A DNA stretch of 64,000 nucleotides from CAYWWY01 sp964462525 (GTDB taxonomy: Bacteria > Thermotogota > Thermotogae > MWEM01): positions 1 through 64,000 of the forward strand of contig CAYWWY010000007.1 in NCBI GenBank assembly GCA_964462525.1, read 5' to 3'. Made by a program: the position numbers and the translations under genes. The stretch's first letter is position 1, and every line of letters begins with the position of its first letter. Under the pieces are notes generated by a model, which searched no databases, was not told the DNA's origin, and worked only from the letters and a program-made list of their open reading frames with translations. Below are positions 55,434-63,429 of this stretch, one piece after another.

Positions 55434-55661
55434 TCAACGATTTCGATTGGTTTTCTCGTTTCCTCGTTTAAAATTACCTGTTGCTTTTGCCATGATCATT
55501 TGCCCTTCAGCAGAGGGTGCGCTTGCAATCTTTTCTAAAAAACGCTCTCCCTCCGAACCCTTTAGGGTTCTCACTGTTTTTCGGTTCCATTCGATAAAGA
55601 CCTTGCCATTTTTTGTGATACGATAGGAAAAGACATTTGCTTCCGGATTGCTTGGTTCCAT
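55434..55661 (-). CDS. Small conserved-type protein of unknown function
   Basis: 75 residues; VFSYRITKNGKVFIEWNRKT then FLEKIASAPSAEGQMIMAKA and TGNFKRGNE. The composition (a beta segment followed by helices) looks like a genuine small protein and resembles hypothetical proteins seen in low-GC anaerobes, though I cannot name the family. AAAGGAGAGCG is well placed before the ATG. Confidence 0.65.
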   Translation of the reverse strand: MEPSNPEANVFSYRITKNGKVFIEWNRKTVRTLKGSEGERFLEKIASAPSAEGQMIMAKATGNFKRGNEKTNRNR

Positions 55662-55816
55662 TTGAACGCTCTCCTTTTGACTCTAATGAATTGTTGGAAC
55701 GATTGATCATTGAGGAATTATAGCATGTACAATTACCAATCGGGTAGGGACGGGGAAAATGATGTACTTTTCCCTCAGAAATACTATTTTGCATTCAATG
55801 AAGAAAGGGTGAAACC

Positions 55817-56515
55817 ATGAGGGTTTATACAAAAGAAAAAGGGAATGTGGTTGAGTTTGGAATTGCGGATTTTGATCCGAAGTATCGGCCTGTTTTAAAA
55901 ATGTGTTTCTATGAAGACAAGGGAGACACATTCACGAAAACCTTCCTGAAAGATTCACCACACATGGAAGCAATTCGCGCCCATTACGTACTGAATGCGA
56001 AAAGGATGTTTGACCAGTTGGGGTATTGGATCCCAATTCCATGGGAAACAGCACTGGAAGCTTTCTGTCAAAGGATCAAAGATCAGAACATCGATTGGTG
56101 GTTGGTTGGCAGCTGTTCGGCTTGCGTTCGAGGAATTCCGCTACATCCCCACGATATCGACATAATGATCGATTCGAAAGATACAGAAAAGGTTACCGAT
56201 TTGTTTGCGGGGGATCTTATTGAACCTATGATCAACACGGAAGGATGGGTAACGAAAGAATTTGGTGTTGTTTTTCTTCATGCGCGGATTGACATTGCTT
56301 CCGATCCATCGGAATCATTGGACCATCCCGATCCGGTCGATTGTGGACCTTATGCAAAACAGCACCTTGAACACGTGCAATGGCGTGGATTCACGATACC
56401 AGTTCCTCCGATTGAGTTTTTGGTTCAATCCAATCGGAAGAGACGAAGAACAGATCGCGTTCAGATCCTTGAGGAATATTTGGTCAGTCACAAGCCTTCG
56501 TCAGAGAGGCTCTGA
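55817..56515 (+). CDS. Nucleotidyltransferase-fold protein
   Basis: 232 residues. The central part has WWLVGSCSACVRGIPLHPHD and IDIMIDSKD, matching the minimal nucleotidyltransferase pattern G-S-x(n)-DxD, though the motif is atypical. The N-terminal 70 residues are unclear. It probably adds a nucleotide to a small molecule or tRNA-like partner, or is a nucleotidyltransferase antitoxin-like protein. GAAAGGGTG precedes the ATG. Confidence 0.65.
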   Translation: MRVYTKEKGNVVEFGIADFDPKYRPVLKMCFYEDKGDTFTKTFLKDSPHMEAIRAHYVLNAKRMFDQLGYWIPIPWETALEAFCQRIKDQNIDWWLVGSCSACVRGIPLHPHDIDIMIDSKDTEKVTDLFAGDLIEPMINTEGWVTKEFGVVFLHARIDIASDPSESLDHPDPVDCGPYAKQHLEHVQWRGFTIPVPPIEFLVQSNRKRRRTDRVQILEEYLVSHKPSSERL

Positions 56516-59011
56516 TTCAATCAGTTCCAAGAAGACTTTTACCAGCAAAGGATCAAACTGATGACCCGCTTCTCTTCGAAACTCTTCCGTTATTTCAGTG
56601 TGAGTTTTGGGGTTTTGGTAGGGTCTTCCTCGTTTCATGACATCATAGGCATCAACGATGGCCACAATCCGGGAAAGATACGGAATATCCCCTCCACGCG
56701 CGCCTTTAGGATATCCGTCACCATCCCATCGTTCATGATGGTGTAAGATCTCTTCCGCGACGGTTGCAAATTCCGCGCTAGATTGGGCGATTTTGTGGCC
56801 CGCGATCGGATGATTATAGATCATATTCCATTCTGCCTCGTTTAAGAAGCCTTCTTTCTTCAGAACCATTTCCGGTGTTTCCAGATACCCGATATCGTGT
56901 AACGAGACCAACATCTTCAGGCGTAGCTGCTCCTCCATCGAAAGGTTCAGCTTCCTTGCCAAGAGTTGCGCGGCCCGGTTCATACTCTCGATGTGCTCCA
57001 TCGTTTCCAGGCTTTTCTCTTCCAGTATCCTCAAAAAAGTATGCAAGGCGATATTGGCTCCGCTCCGCCGCTCATAAGTTTTGTTTTCGTACATATGGTT
57101 TTCTGCCTCAGTAAGTACATCTTCCAAGAGTTGCTCCGGTTTTTGCTTCACCGCCAACCCCAAAGCGACGGAAATAGGAAGACCCAATTCAGACTTATTT
57201 TCGGATCTACCGGCTTTTTTTGATAATGAACGAATTCTGTCGCAGACAATCAGCCCCTGTTCTTGGTTAGTGGAAGGAAGGAAGATGACGAACTCATCTC
57301 CGCCCCACCGAGCAATGATGTCTTCTTTTCGGCAGGCTTTTCGGAAGATTTCGGCCGTTTCTATAAGCATTTCATCCCCTACCGAATGACCAAAGCTATC
57401 GTTTGCCAACTTCAATCCGTTTAAATCGGCCATGATCAAACAGATGGGCAGCTGCCGCGGTTGATCCAGTCGAATCATTTCTTCTTCAAGGTACCGACGA
57501 TTGTACAAACCGGTAAGACTATCATGAAAGCTCACAAATCGGATCTTCTCTTCTTTTTGCTTTCGTTCGGTAATATCGCGGACTACGCTTTGGATGTGCA
57601 TTGGCAGTCCTTGTTCGTCGCGAACGAGAACCGCTTGGATCTCAGTGTTGAGAAGGGTACCGTCTTTTTTGAGAAAGCGTCTTTCAAAAAGGGGGAATTT
57701 CTCTCCTCTCAGCAAACGATCAATAACCATTTGGCTGTCCATCCTCTCGGCGCTGATTTCATCAAGTGACATGGTCTTCATCTGATCTTTCGTATACTGG
57801 AACATCTCGTATGCGCGCTGATTTGCGCTAATCACAGATCCATCCAAATCCAGAAGAAAGACTGCGTCATGGGTTTGTTCGAAAAGCGACCGGTACCGCT
57901 TTTCGCTTAACTGGAGTTCTTGGTTCTTCCGATATAGTTCATTCTCTGCAATCCGACCAATTTCCCTGGACATCTGGGCGATTTGGTTTTCGGGCATCGC
58001 ATCTCCATTTTCTCCCATCTTTTCTCCTTTGATCACCGATTCGATTCTTCGGCTCAGTTGGATCAGGGGTTGAATAAACCTTCGGCTCATTTGGCGACTT
58101 TGCATGAAACCCAATCCAACCGCAACCAAAGCTGTAAGAATGAAAAGCGTTGTGGCTCCTGCAACGATCGGTTCTAGAACCTCTTGATGATTGACAACCG
58201 TTACGACCCACCACCCTGTCGAAGAAAGATATCGGAAGTGCGCAAGTTTGTCAATCTGATCAAGACGGTACGCAAAGCTCCCCTCATCCACACGCTGAAT
58301 CGCTTCAATCACCTCAGGAAGGACCAAATGAATCAAAGACTCATCATGATGCAAAATGATTGCTCCCAAAGGATTCACCACATAGCTGTAGGAACTCTGA
58401 TACACTTCCCTTTCCTCGATCAATTGGGCGACCCTTTGAATGGAATACTCTATAGATACCGCTCCTGTATACCGGCCATCGGATTGGCGCAAGGCCTGAC
58501 TCGTTGCGATCACCCATTCTCGCGATGTATACTCTTGATAAGGAACTCCGATCGAAACATCTGGCGCTTTTTCCATAGCAGTCCGATACCAAGGGCGAGC
58601 GGTGGGATCGAAACCCTCAGGGATTTCCCAATCATTGATCAGCATCAGTTTGTTTTCGTAACCGGAATATATGTACAGGATGTCTTCATTATTCATAGAA
58701 TGCGCGGCATACAACTCAAGCACTTTTCTATGGGCTTGTTCATCCATCAGCAAAGCATCTTGAGTTTCTCTCTGGTTTGCCAATATTGAGATGTTCCGCG
58801 CAATTTCAGAAAAGTATTGATCGATGAAAAGAGAAGCAGCAAGGTTGGTTTGTCGGATCACTGCCAGGGCTTTGGAGAACTCGCTCTGGTATAGCACGAC
58901 AGAAAAGACGGCACCCAAGCAAATCACAACTACCATCGAAGATGCGATGTAAACCCGAAAGATCTCTTTTTGGAGGGATGAACGGTTTGTTTTCTGCTTT
59001 TGTCCACTCAT
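56501..59011 (-). CDS. Cache-HAMP-PAS-GGDEF-HD-GYP bifunctional c-di-GMP protein
   Basis: 836 residues from the ATG at 59011 (AAAAGGATG before; 59032 is an alternative). A membrane helix at about 16-38; dCache sensing domain to about 270 (AIEYSIQRV-like block VSIEYSIQRV); helix near 280; HAMP-like linker RRFIQPLIQLSRRI; PAS (about 370-480); GGDEF domain with RWGGDEF and an RxxD site (RKED); and HD-GYP domain with HDIGYLETP and HHERWDGDGYP. Both domains look catalytically complete, so the protein can make and break cyclic di-GMP. Overlaps the end of the nucleotidyltransferase-fold gene on the other strand by a few bases. Confidence 0.9.
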   Translation of the reverse strand: MSGQKQKTNRSSLQKEIFRVYIASSMVVVICLGAVFSVVLYQSEFSKALAVIRQTNLAASLFIDQYFSEIARNISILANQRETQDALLMDEQAHRKVLELYAAHSMNNEDILYIYSGYENKLMLINDWEIPEGFDPTARPWYRTAMEKAPDVSIGVPYQEYTSREWVIATSQALRQSDGRYTGAVSIEYSIQRVAQLIEEREVYQSSYSYVVNPLGAIILHHDESLIHLVLPEVIEAIQRVDEGSFAYRLDQIDKLAHFRYLSSTGWWVVTVVNHQEVLEPIVAGATTLFILTALVAVGLGFMQSRQMSRRFIQPLIQLSRRIESVIKGEKMGENGDAMPENQIAQMSREIGRIAENELYRKNQELQLSEKRYRSLFEQTHDAVFLLDLDGSVISANQRAYEMFQYTKDQMKTMSLDEISAERMDSQMVIDRLLRGEKFPLFERRFLKKDGTLLNTEIQAVLVRDEQGLPMHIQSVVRDITERKQKEEKIRFVSFHDSLTGLYNRRYLEEEMIRLDQPRQLPICLIMADLNGLKLANDSFGHSVGDEMLIETAEIFRKACRKEDIIARWGGDEFVIFLPSTNQEQGLIVCDRIRSLSKKAGRSENKSELGLPISVALGLAVKQKPEQLLEDVLTEAENHMYENKTYERRSGANIALHTFLRILEEKSLETMEHIESMNRAAQLLARKLNLSMEEQLRLKMLVSLHDIGYLETPEMVLKKEGFLNEAEWNMIYNHPIAGHKIAQSSAEFATVAEEILHHHERWDGDGYPKGARGGDIPYLSRIVAIVDAYDVMKRGRPYQNPKTHTEITEEFRREAGHQFDPLLVKVFLELIESEPL

Positions 59012-59120
59012 AATGCATCCTTTTGGGCCCAATCTGCATTCTGCTCAGATTTGAGCACACTGATCATTATGATCTATGCCCGATTATACCACATTGGTTA
59101 AATCGAAAAAGAAAAAAGGG

Positions 59121-59885
59121 TTATGAGTAATCCACCTTGAGCTCTTTTTCCAAGTCATTGATTCTTGCTTCGAGCTTTTTTGTGTTCGAGCCAATCTCCT
59201 CCAAAGAATTTACTTGGAGGATTTGTTCAAGGAACTGAACGGTTTTTTGGGGATAAGCCCGATACGCGTATCGTAGGCCAAAATCTGCCTGCCTTGGCCG
59301 ATACTTCAAATTCAATAAAATGGCGTAGTTTCTCGAAATGAGTTGATAATAAAAGAGGAAAGCCTCGGCAAACCGATCTCGGGCGATCGCCTTATTGATC
59401 TCGAGAATAACCACAAAGGCGCTTCCGATTGCGGAAAGAAACATCCGCTTGCCCATCTGATCCGATTTCTCTTTGGGCGTTGGAGAAAAATCCAGAATGC
59501 CTGTTCGGTCAAACCAGACCAATGGCATACCGTGACGATCTGATTCGGTAAATCTCTGAGGGTTTGATTTTCTTACATAACAAAGATCCAAGTAAAACAG
59601 ATCGTGCGTGTTCTGAAGCTGATAGAAGCACTGCGAGAACCCGTGCCAAGCCGGTTCGGGAACCCGATACTTACGATTAACCCCAAAATGCTTTTCAAGA
59701 ATTGATTCCACTTTTTCGAACAAAAGATCGACTGCATCATCATCGCATAAAATCAAAAGGTCCAGATCGGATAACGGATCCAAATATCCCGTTGCCGACG
59801 ATCCCCCTTCCCAAACAGCATCAACGGATTCTTCTGCCCAAAGGATGGGTTGTAACACTTCTTGAAGTGTTTCTTTGGTGACCAT
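59121..59885 (-). CDS. Nucleotidyltransferase (aminoglycoside-type fold)
   Basis: 254 residues from the ATG at 59885 (GGAGAAGGGAG before it); the frame is open to 60065 without a good start. Polymerase-beta type motif: GGSSATGYLDPLSDLDLLIL, i.e. GSSA...SDxDL, which binds metal-NTP. The C-terminal part is helical. It may transfer a nucleotide to a small molecule (antibiotic-resistance-like family) or be a MNT-type antitoxin. The substrate is unknown. Confidence 0.78.
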   Translation of the reverse strand: MVTKETLQEVLQPILWAEESVDAVWEGGSSATGYLDPLSDLDLLILCDDDAVDLLFEKVESILEKHFGVNRKYRVPEPAWHGFSQCFYQLQNTHDLFYLDLCYVRKSNPQRFTESDRHGMPLVWFDRTGILDFSPTPKEKSDQMGKRMFLSAIGSAFVVILEINKAIARDRFAEAFLFYYQLISRNYAILLNLKYRPRQADFGLRYAYRAYPQKTVQFLEQILQVNSLEEIGSNTKKLEARINDLEKELKVDYS

Positions 59886-60136
59886 AAGACTCCCTTCTCC
59901 GAATTGGTTTATTGCCATTATGTTTGCTTGCAATCCGACTGGTCCTATTGAGATATATTCCTCAAATGGGCGGGTTATTCGCGATAGACGTACTGTAATA
60001 CCATAGACCCTTGGATTTTCCCCTCCCCTTCGTTTGTGACTAATACTTCCGGTCGCCTCCTTCATTCCTATTATAGATAATTATATAACGGCATTATATC
60101 ACGGAAAGGCGGGGTTTTCTTACCAAGTTTCGATAA

Positions 60137-60156
60137 TTATTGGCATTTGACAATAA
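60137..60156 (+). promoter_or_regulatory. Palindrome overlapping the -35 of the DUF5320 operon
   Basis: TTATTG (60137-60142), 8 bases, CAATAA (60151-60156), a perfect inverted repeat covering the -35. It is a candidate operator of a repressor. Confidence 0.45.
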
Positions 60157-60175
60157 CGATGATTCGTGATATAAT
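60147..60175 (+). promoter_or_regulatory. Consensus promoter of the DUF5320/ParA operon
   Basis: TTGACA (60147-60152) and TATAAT (60170-60175) with a 17-base spacer; the -10 is also extended (TGATATAAT). Confidence 0.85.
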
Positions 60176-60205
60176 TGGCATAAGCTAATAAAGGAGGTGG
60201 CGATT

Positions 60206-60487
60206 ATGCCAAGATTCAATGGTACAGGCCCCTTAGGATATGGACCTGCTACAGGTCGTGGAATGGGTTACTGCACAGGATTCCGTGGATGGGGTCGTGG
60301 AATGGGGCGTGGGTTTGGTGCGTTCGGGCAATTCCGAGGTCCAATGAATGCAGCCTACTTTCCGCAAACTACGCCAACGGTTTCTAAAGAAGAACAACTA
60401 CAGATGATGGAAACGGAGATCAACGCCCAAGAAGCGGTTTTGGACAGCATGAGAAAACAGGTCGAGCAATTGCGTAATGAATCGTAA
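60206..60487 (+). CDS. DUF5320 family protein
   Basis: 93 residues from the ATG at 60206, after AAAGGAGGTGG. Glycine/arginine-rich N-terminal part (MPRFNGTGPLGYGPATGRGM, then GYCTGFRGWGRG) and a C-terminal helix (QMMETEINAQEAVLDSMRKQ). This is the DUF5320 pattern seen beside NifX-like and ferredoxin-ParA genes. Function unknown; it overlaps the start of the next gene by 11 bases. Confidence 0.87.
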   Translation: MPRFNGTGPLGYGPATGRGMGYCTGFRGWGRGMGRGFGAFGQFRGPMNAAYFPQTTPTVSKEEQLQMMETEINAQEAVLDSMRKQVEQLRNES

Positions 60488-61370
60488 GGCTTGCTCAATC
60501 GCGATAAGCAGCGGAAAGGGTGGGGCCGGAAAAACCACCCTTTCCGTCCATCTGGCTGACTTCTGGCACGCTCAAAAGCTACCTGTGGCTCTTGTGGATG
60601 CGGATGTCGAAGAACCAAACGATGCGCTTTTCTTCTCCTTCGCCCGGAACGAATCACACCCGTCCTTTCGCTCGGTTGCAAAATGGGATGAATCTCTATG
60701 CGCGCATTGCCTTCGGTGCAAAGGAACCTGTGCATTCAACGCTTTGCTGGCAAGCCATCAAAAGGTCGTCGTGTATGATACGCTCTGTCATGGGTGCGGC
60801 GTGTGTGTACACCTTTGTCCTCATAAGGCTTTATTGATGAGTCCATTACAAATCGGCTCCATAACCGATGGAATGACTACAAATGGTCTCCGGGTAGTGA
60901 GTGGAACTCTGGATGTGGGTCAGGAACTTGCAGCTCCCCTTGTGCACAATACGGTAACATTCGCTCAAGAACACATTTCGGAGGAAACCATCCTTCTATT
61001 GGATACAGCCCCTGGAGTATCTTGCTCTTTCGTGGCAGCTGTGGAATCTGTGGATGCAGTCATTTTGATCGCTGAACCCACCCGATTTGGTCGGTTTGAT
61101 CTTGAACTGGCAGTCCAAGCGCTAACGAAACTGGAGAGGCCTTTTGGAGTCGTAATCAACAAGTATGAACCGGGTTTGGATTGCATCCATGATTATTGCT
61201 CCTCCCAATCGATCCCAATCTTGGGATGCATCCACCAGGATACGGATATTGCTCGGGCTTTATCCGAAGGATCCATTATCTGGAAGGATTTTCCTATGCT
61301 AAGCAAAGCCTTGGAATCGATCACAAATCAGGTATTGGACCGTAAAAGAAAGCAGGTGCTGCTAAGATGA
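60477..61370 (+). CDS. ParA/MRP-type ATPase with inserted ferredoxin domain 1
   Basis: 297 residues. Deviant Walker A SSGKGGAGKTTLS and Walker B TAPGVSCSF. Inserted between them are two [4Fe-4S] motifs, CAHCLRCKGTC and CHGCGVCVHLC. Such ATPases probably carry or insert iron-sulfur/metal clusters. It overlaps the second, homologous gene by 4 bases; the pair may form a heterodimer. Confidence 0.9.
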   Translation: MNRKACSIAISSGKGGAGKTTLSVHLADFWHAQKLPVALVDADVEEPNDALFFSFARNESHPSFRSVAKWDESLCAHCLRCKGTCAFNALLASHQKVVVYDTLCHGCGVCVHLCPHKALLMSPLQIGSITDGMTTNGLRVVSGTLDVGQELAAPLVHNTVTFAQEHISEETILLLDTAPGVSCSFVAAVESVDAVILIAEPTRFGRFDLELAVQALTKLERPFGVVINKYEPGLDCIHDYCSSQSIPILGCIHQDTDIARALSEGSIIWKDFPMLSKALESITNQVLDRKRKQVLLR

Positions 61371-62227
61371 AGGAGATCACAGTCCTCTCGGGAAAAGGGG
61401 GAACAGGGAAAACTTCTCTAACGGCCGCGTTTGCTCAAATTTTTTCCGATCAGATTGTCTTGTGTGATGCCGATGTAGATGCACCTGACCTTCATTTGCT
61501 AATGAATCCGTCCGTTCTTTCCCAGCAAGAATTTGTTTGCGGCAGCCAAGCAAGGATCGATCCGGGTTTGTGCGATGGCTGCGGTAGATGTTCGGAAGCG
61601 TGCGCCTTTCGCGCGATTGGCATGGAGCAAGGAAAGGCGCGCATTCGTCTCAATCGATGTGAGGGTTGTGGATTATGCATGCTCATTTGCCCACAAAAAG
61701 CAATAACCCTACAGCCCCATTCTGTTGGCTATTGGGCCATATCAAAAACTCGCTTCGGCTCTTCTTTTTGCCATGCACAATTGGATCCGGGTTCAGAGAA
61801 TTCGGGAAAACTGGTGACTCAGGTTAAAAAAGAATCCCGGGTGCTGGCGAAACGGGAAGCGAAACCCTTTTTGTTGGTTGATGGTCCTCCAGGCATCGGG
61901 TGTCCGACCATTGCCTCACTGACAGGCGCTAACCATGTTCTTATTGTTACAGAACCGACTCGATCCGCGATCCATGATCTAGACCGATTGGTGAAATTGG
62001 TGCGCAACATGAATCTGCCAATGAGCTGTGTGATCAACCGATCGACGATCAATCCATCGCTGACCCTAGATATTCAGGAGTACTTGGAAGTTCGTTCGAT
62101 AAAACATTCATCAACCATTCCGTATGACCCTCTTTTTGTCTCAGCATTGAATGAAGGAAAGACCATCATCGAAGTTAGTCAGAAATACCAAACTATTATC
62201 AAACGGATCGGAGAGGATTGGATATGA
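61367..62227 (+). CDS. ParA/MRP-type ATPase with inserted ferredoxin domain 2
   Basis: 286 residues, related to the upstream gene. Walker A LSGKGGTGKTSLT, Walker B DGPPGIGCP, and two cluster motifs CDGCGRCSEAC and CEGCGLCMLIC. It overlaps both neighbours by 4 bases (the preceding and the NifX-like gene), so the operon is tight. Confidence 0.9.
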   Translation: MKEITVLSGKGGTGKTSLTAAFAQIFSDQIVLCDADVDAPDLHLLMNPSVLSQQEFVCGSQARIDPGLCDGCGRCSEACAFRAIGMEQGKARIRLNRCEGCGLCMLICPQKAITLQPHSVGYWAISKTRFGSSFCHAQLDPGSENSGKLVTQVKKESRVLAKREAKPFLLVDGPPGIGCPTIASLTGANHVLIVTEPTRSAIHDLDRLVKLVRNMNLPMSCVINRSTINPSLTLDIQEYLEVRSIKHSSTIPYDPLFVSALNEGKTIIEVSQKYQTIIKRIGEDWI

Positions 62228-62604
62228 CCATTGCATTTCCAACAACCGGGTGTAGGTGGGACGCTAATTTGGATGAGCAGTTCGGTAGGTGCGCTTATAT
62301 CGGTATTTATAATGAATCCGAGGATCAGTTTGTCTGGATCGAGAATGGTTCTGGACAAGAAACCGCTTCGGGCGCTGGGGTACAGACCGCGCAAAAGGTC
62401 ATCGATCATGGGGCAAGTGTCCTGATTGCCCATACTGTTGGGCCCAAAGCAGTACGAGCTTTGGAAGACCATGGCATCAGCATATGTTGTACCCACAAAG
62501 CTGTAACAGTACAAGAAGCATACCACCAATGGAAAGCCAGTCAGAAAGGGCACGGAATAGAAAAAAACCAAAAAACCCAAAAGAATCAGGGAGGATCAAT
62601 ATGA
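62224..62604 (+). CDS. NifX/NifB-type dinitrogenase cofactor-like protein 1
   Basis: 126 residues starting MTIAFPTTGCRWDANLDEQF, the Fe-Mo cofactor-binding (NifX/NafY) fold, with CAYIGIYN and a later GVQTAQKVIDHG. These proteins bind metal clusters or act as carriers. No nitrogenase gene is visible, so it is a non-nitrogenase relative. Overlaps the ParA gene by 4 bases. Confidence 0.87.
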   Translation: MTIAFPTTGCRWDANLDEQFGRCAYIGIYNESEDQFVWIENGSGQETASGAGVQTAQKVIDHGASVLIAHTVGPKAVRALEDHGISICCTHKAVTVQEAYHQWKASQKGHGIEKNQKTQKNQGGSI

Positions 62605-62933
62605 TGATTGCGATTCCCACAGTGGATGGAAAAGTATCCGCTCATTTTGGCCATTGTAGCACTTATCGGATGTACGTAGTCGAAGATTGCTCAATCAAGG
62701 AAATGATTGAAAAAGAGGGGCCGGAACATGAACCCGGTGTAATTCCAAGATGGCTTAAATCAGAAGGTGTTGATGTGGTCATTACAGGAGGGGTAGGACA
62801 AAAAGCCATCCGGCTTTTCGAGTCTTTGGGTATTCAAACTGTCGTGGGCGTATCCCCACGAGAAACAGATGAGGTGGTGCAGGAATACCTTGCAGGAAGC
62901 CTTACAAGCGATTCTAACCTTTGTGACCACTGA
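62601..62933 (+). CDS. NifX/NifB-type dinitrogenase cofactor-like protein 2
   Basis: 110 residues from the ATG at 62601 (GGGAGGATCAAT before). MMIAIPTVDGKVSAHFGHCS with HFGHC is the hallmark of this family and VVITGGVGQKAI follows. It overlaps the previous gene by 4 bases (ATGA). Likely partner of gene 1 in cluster binding. Confidence 0.88.
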   Translation: MMIAIPTVDGKVSAHFGHCSTYRMYVVEDCSIKEMIEKEGPEHEPGVIPRWLKSEGVDVVITGGVGQKAIRLFESLGIQTVVGVSPRETDEVVQEYLAGSLTSDSNLCDH

Positions 62934-62944
62934 GGATTCAGTAT

Positions 62945-63235
62945 ATGCCACGTCCTCATAAAGCCCGAAGAGTAGAAGGAGTTCCCCTTGCTTTTGCCTT
63001 TAAACCAGCGGGGCGAAAAGGGAGAACCCTTGAGCATGTGGAACTGAGCTTGGATGAATGGGAGGCCATTCGTTTGGCGGATTATCATTCGCTCTATCAC
63101 GAGGATGCGGCGCAACGGATGCAAGTTTCTCGTCAGACATTTGGAAACATTGTTACATCCGCTCGAAACAAGATCGCCCAAGCATTGGTAGAAGGAAAGA
63201 TGCTGGTGATCCATAATCGATTACCTGGGGGATAA
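62945..63235 (+). CDS. DUF134 family DNA-binding-like protein
   Basis: 96 residues: MPRPHKARRVEGVPLAFAFK, then WEAIRLADYHSLYHEDAAQR and MQVSRQTFGNIVTSARNKIA, a sigma-70 region 4-like HTH. DUF134 genes often accompany NifX-like and ferredoxin ATPase genes. It could regulate the operon, for example at the palindrome overlapping the -35 promoter. It begins 11 bases after the NifX-like stop. Confidence 0.9.
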   Translation: MPRPHKARRVEGVPLAFAFKPAGRKGRTLEHVELSLDEWEAIRLADYHSLYHEDAAQRMQVSRQTFGNIVTSARNKIAQALVEGKMLVIHNRLPGG

Positions 63236-63309
63236 TCCAAGATATTGCCTTCCGGGATCCTCTGTATGGATCGCTGAACGGTTCTGACCCTGGGGTAGAA
63301 TTACCCGAA

Positions 63310-63336
63310 ACCAAATAGTTGTTTGGCTTTTTTGTG
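63310..63336 (+). terminator. Weak terminator after the DUF134 operon
   Basis: CCAAA and TTTGG form a short stem around TAGTTG, followed by CTTTTTT; it lies about 75 bases after the DUF134 stop. Confidence 0.5.
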
Positions 63337-63429
63337 TTGCAGATCTCCTGTCGAGTCAAGTAGGAAATTTCGGTAGAAGAGCGTTCGGGTTAAAAAGGGA
63401 CAACAAAAAAATGGACAAGGGGGAGTCCG

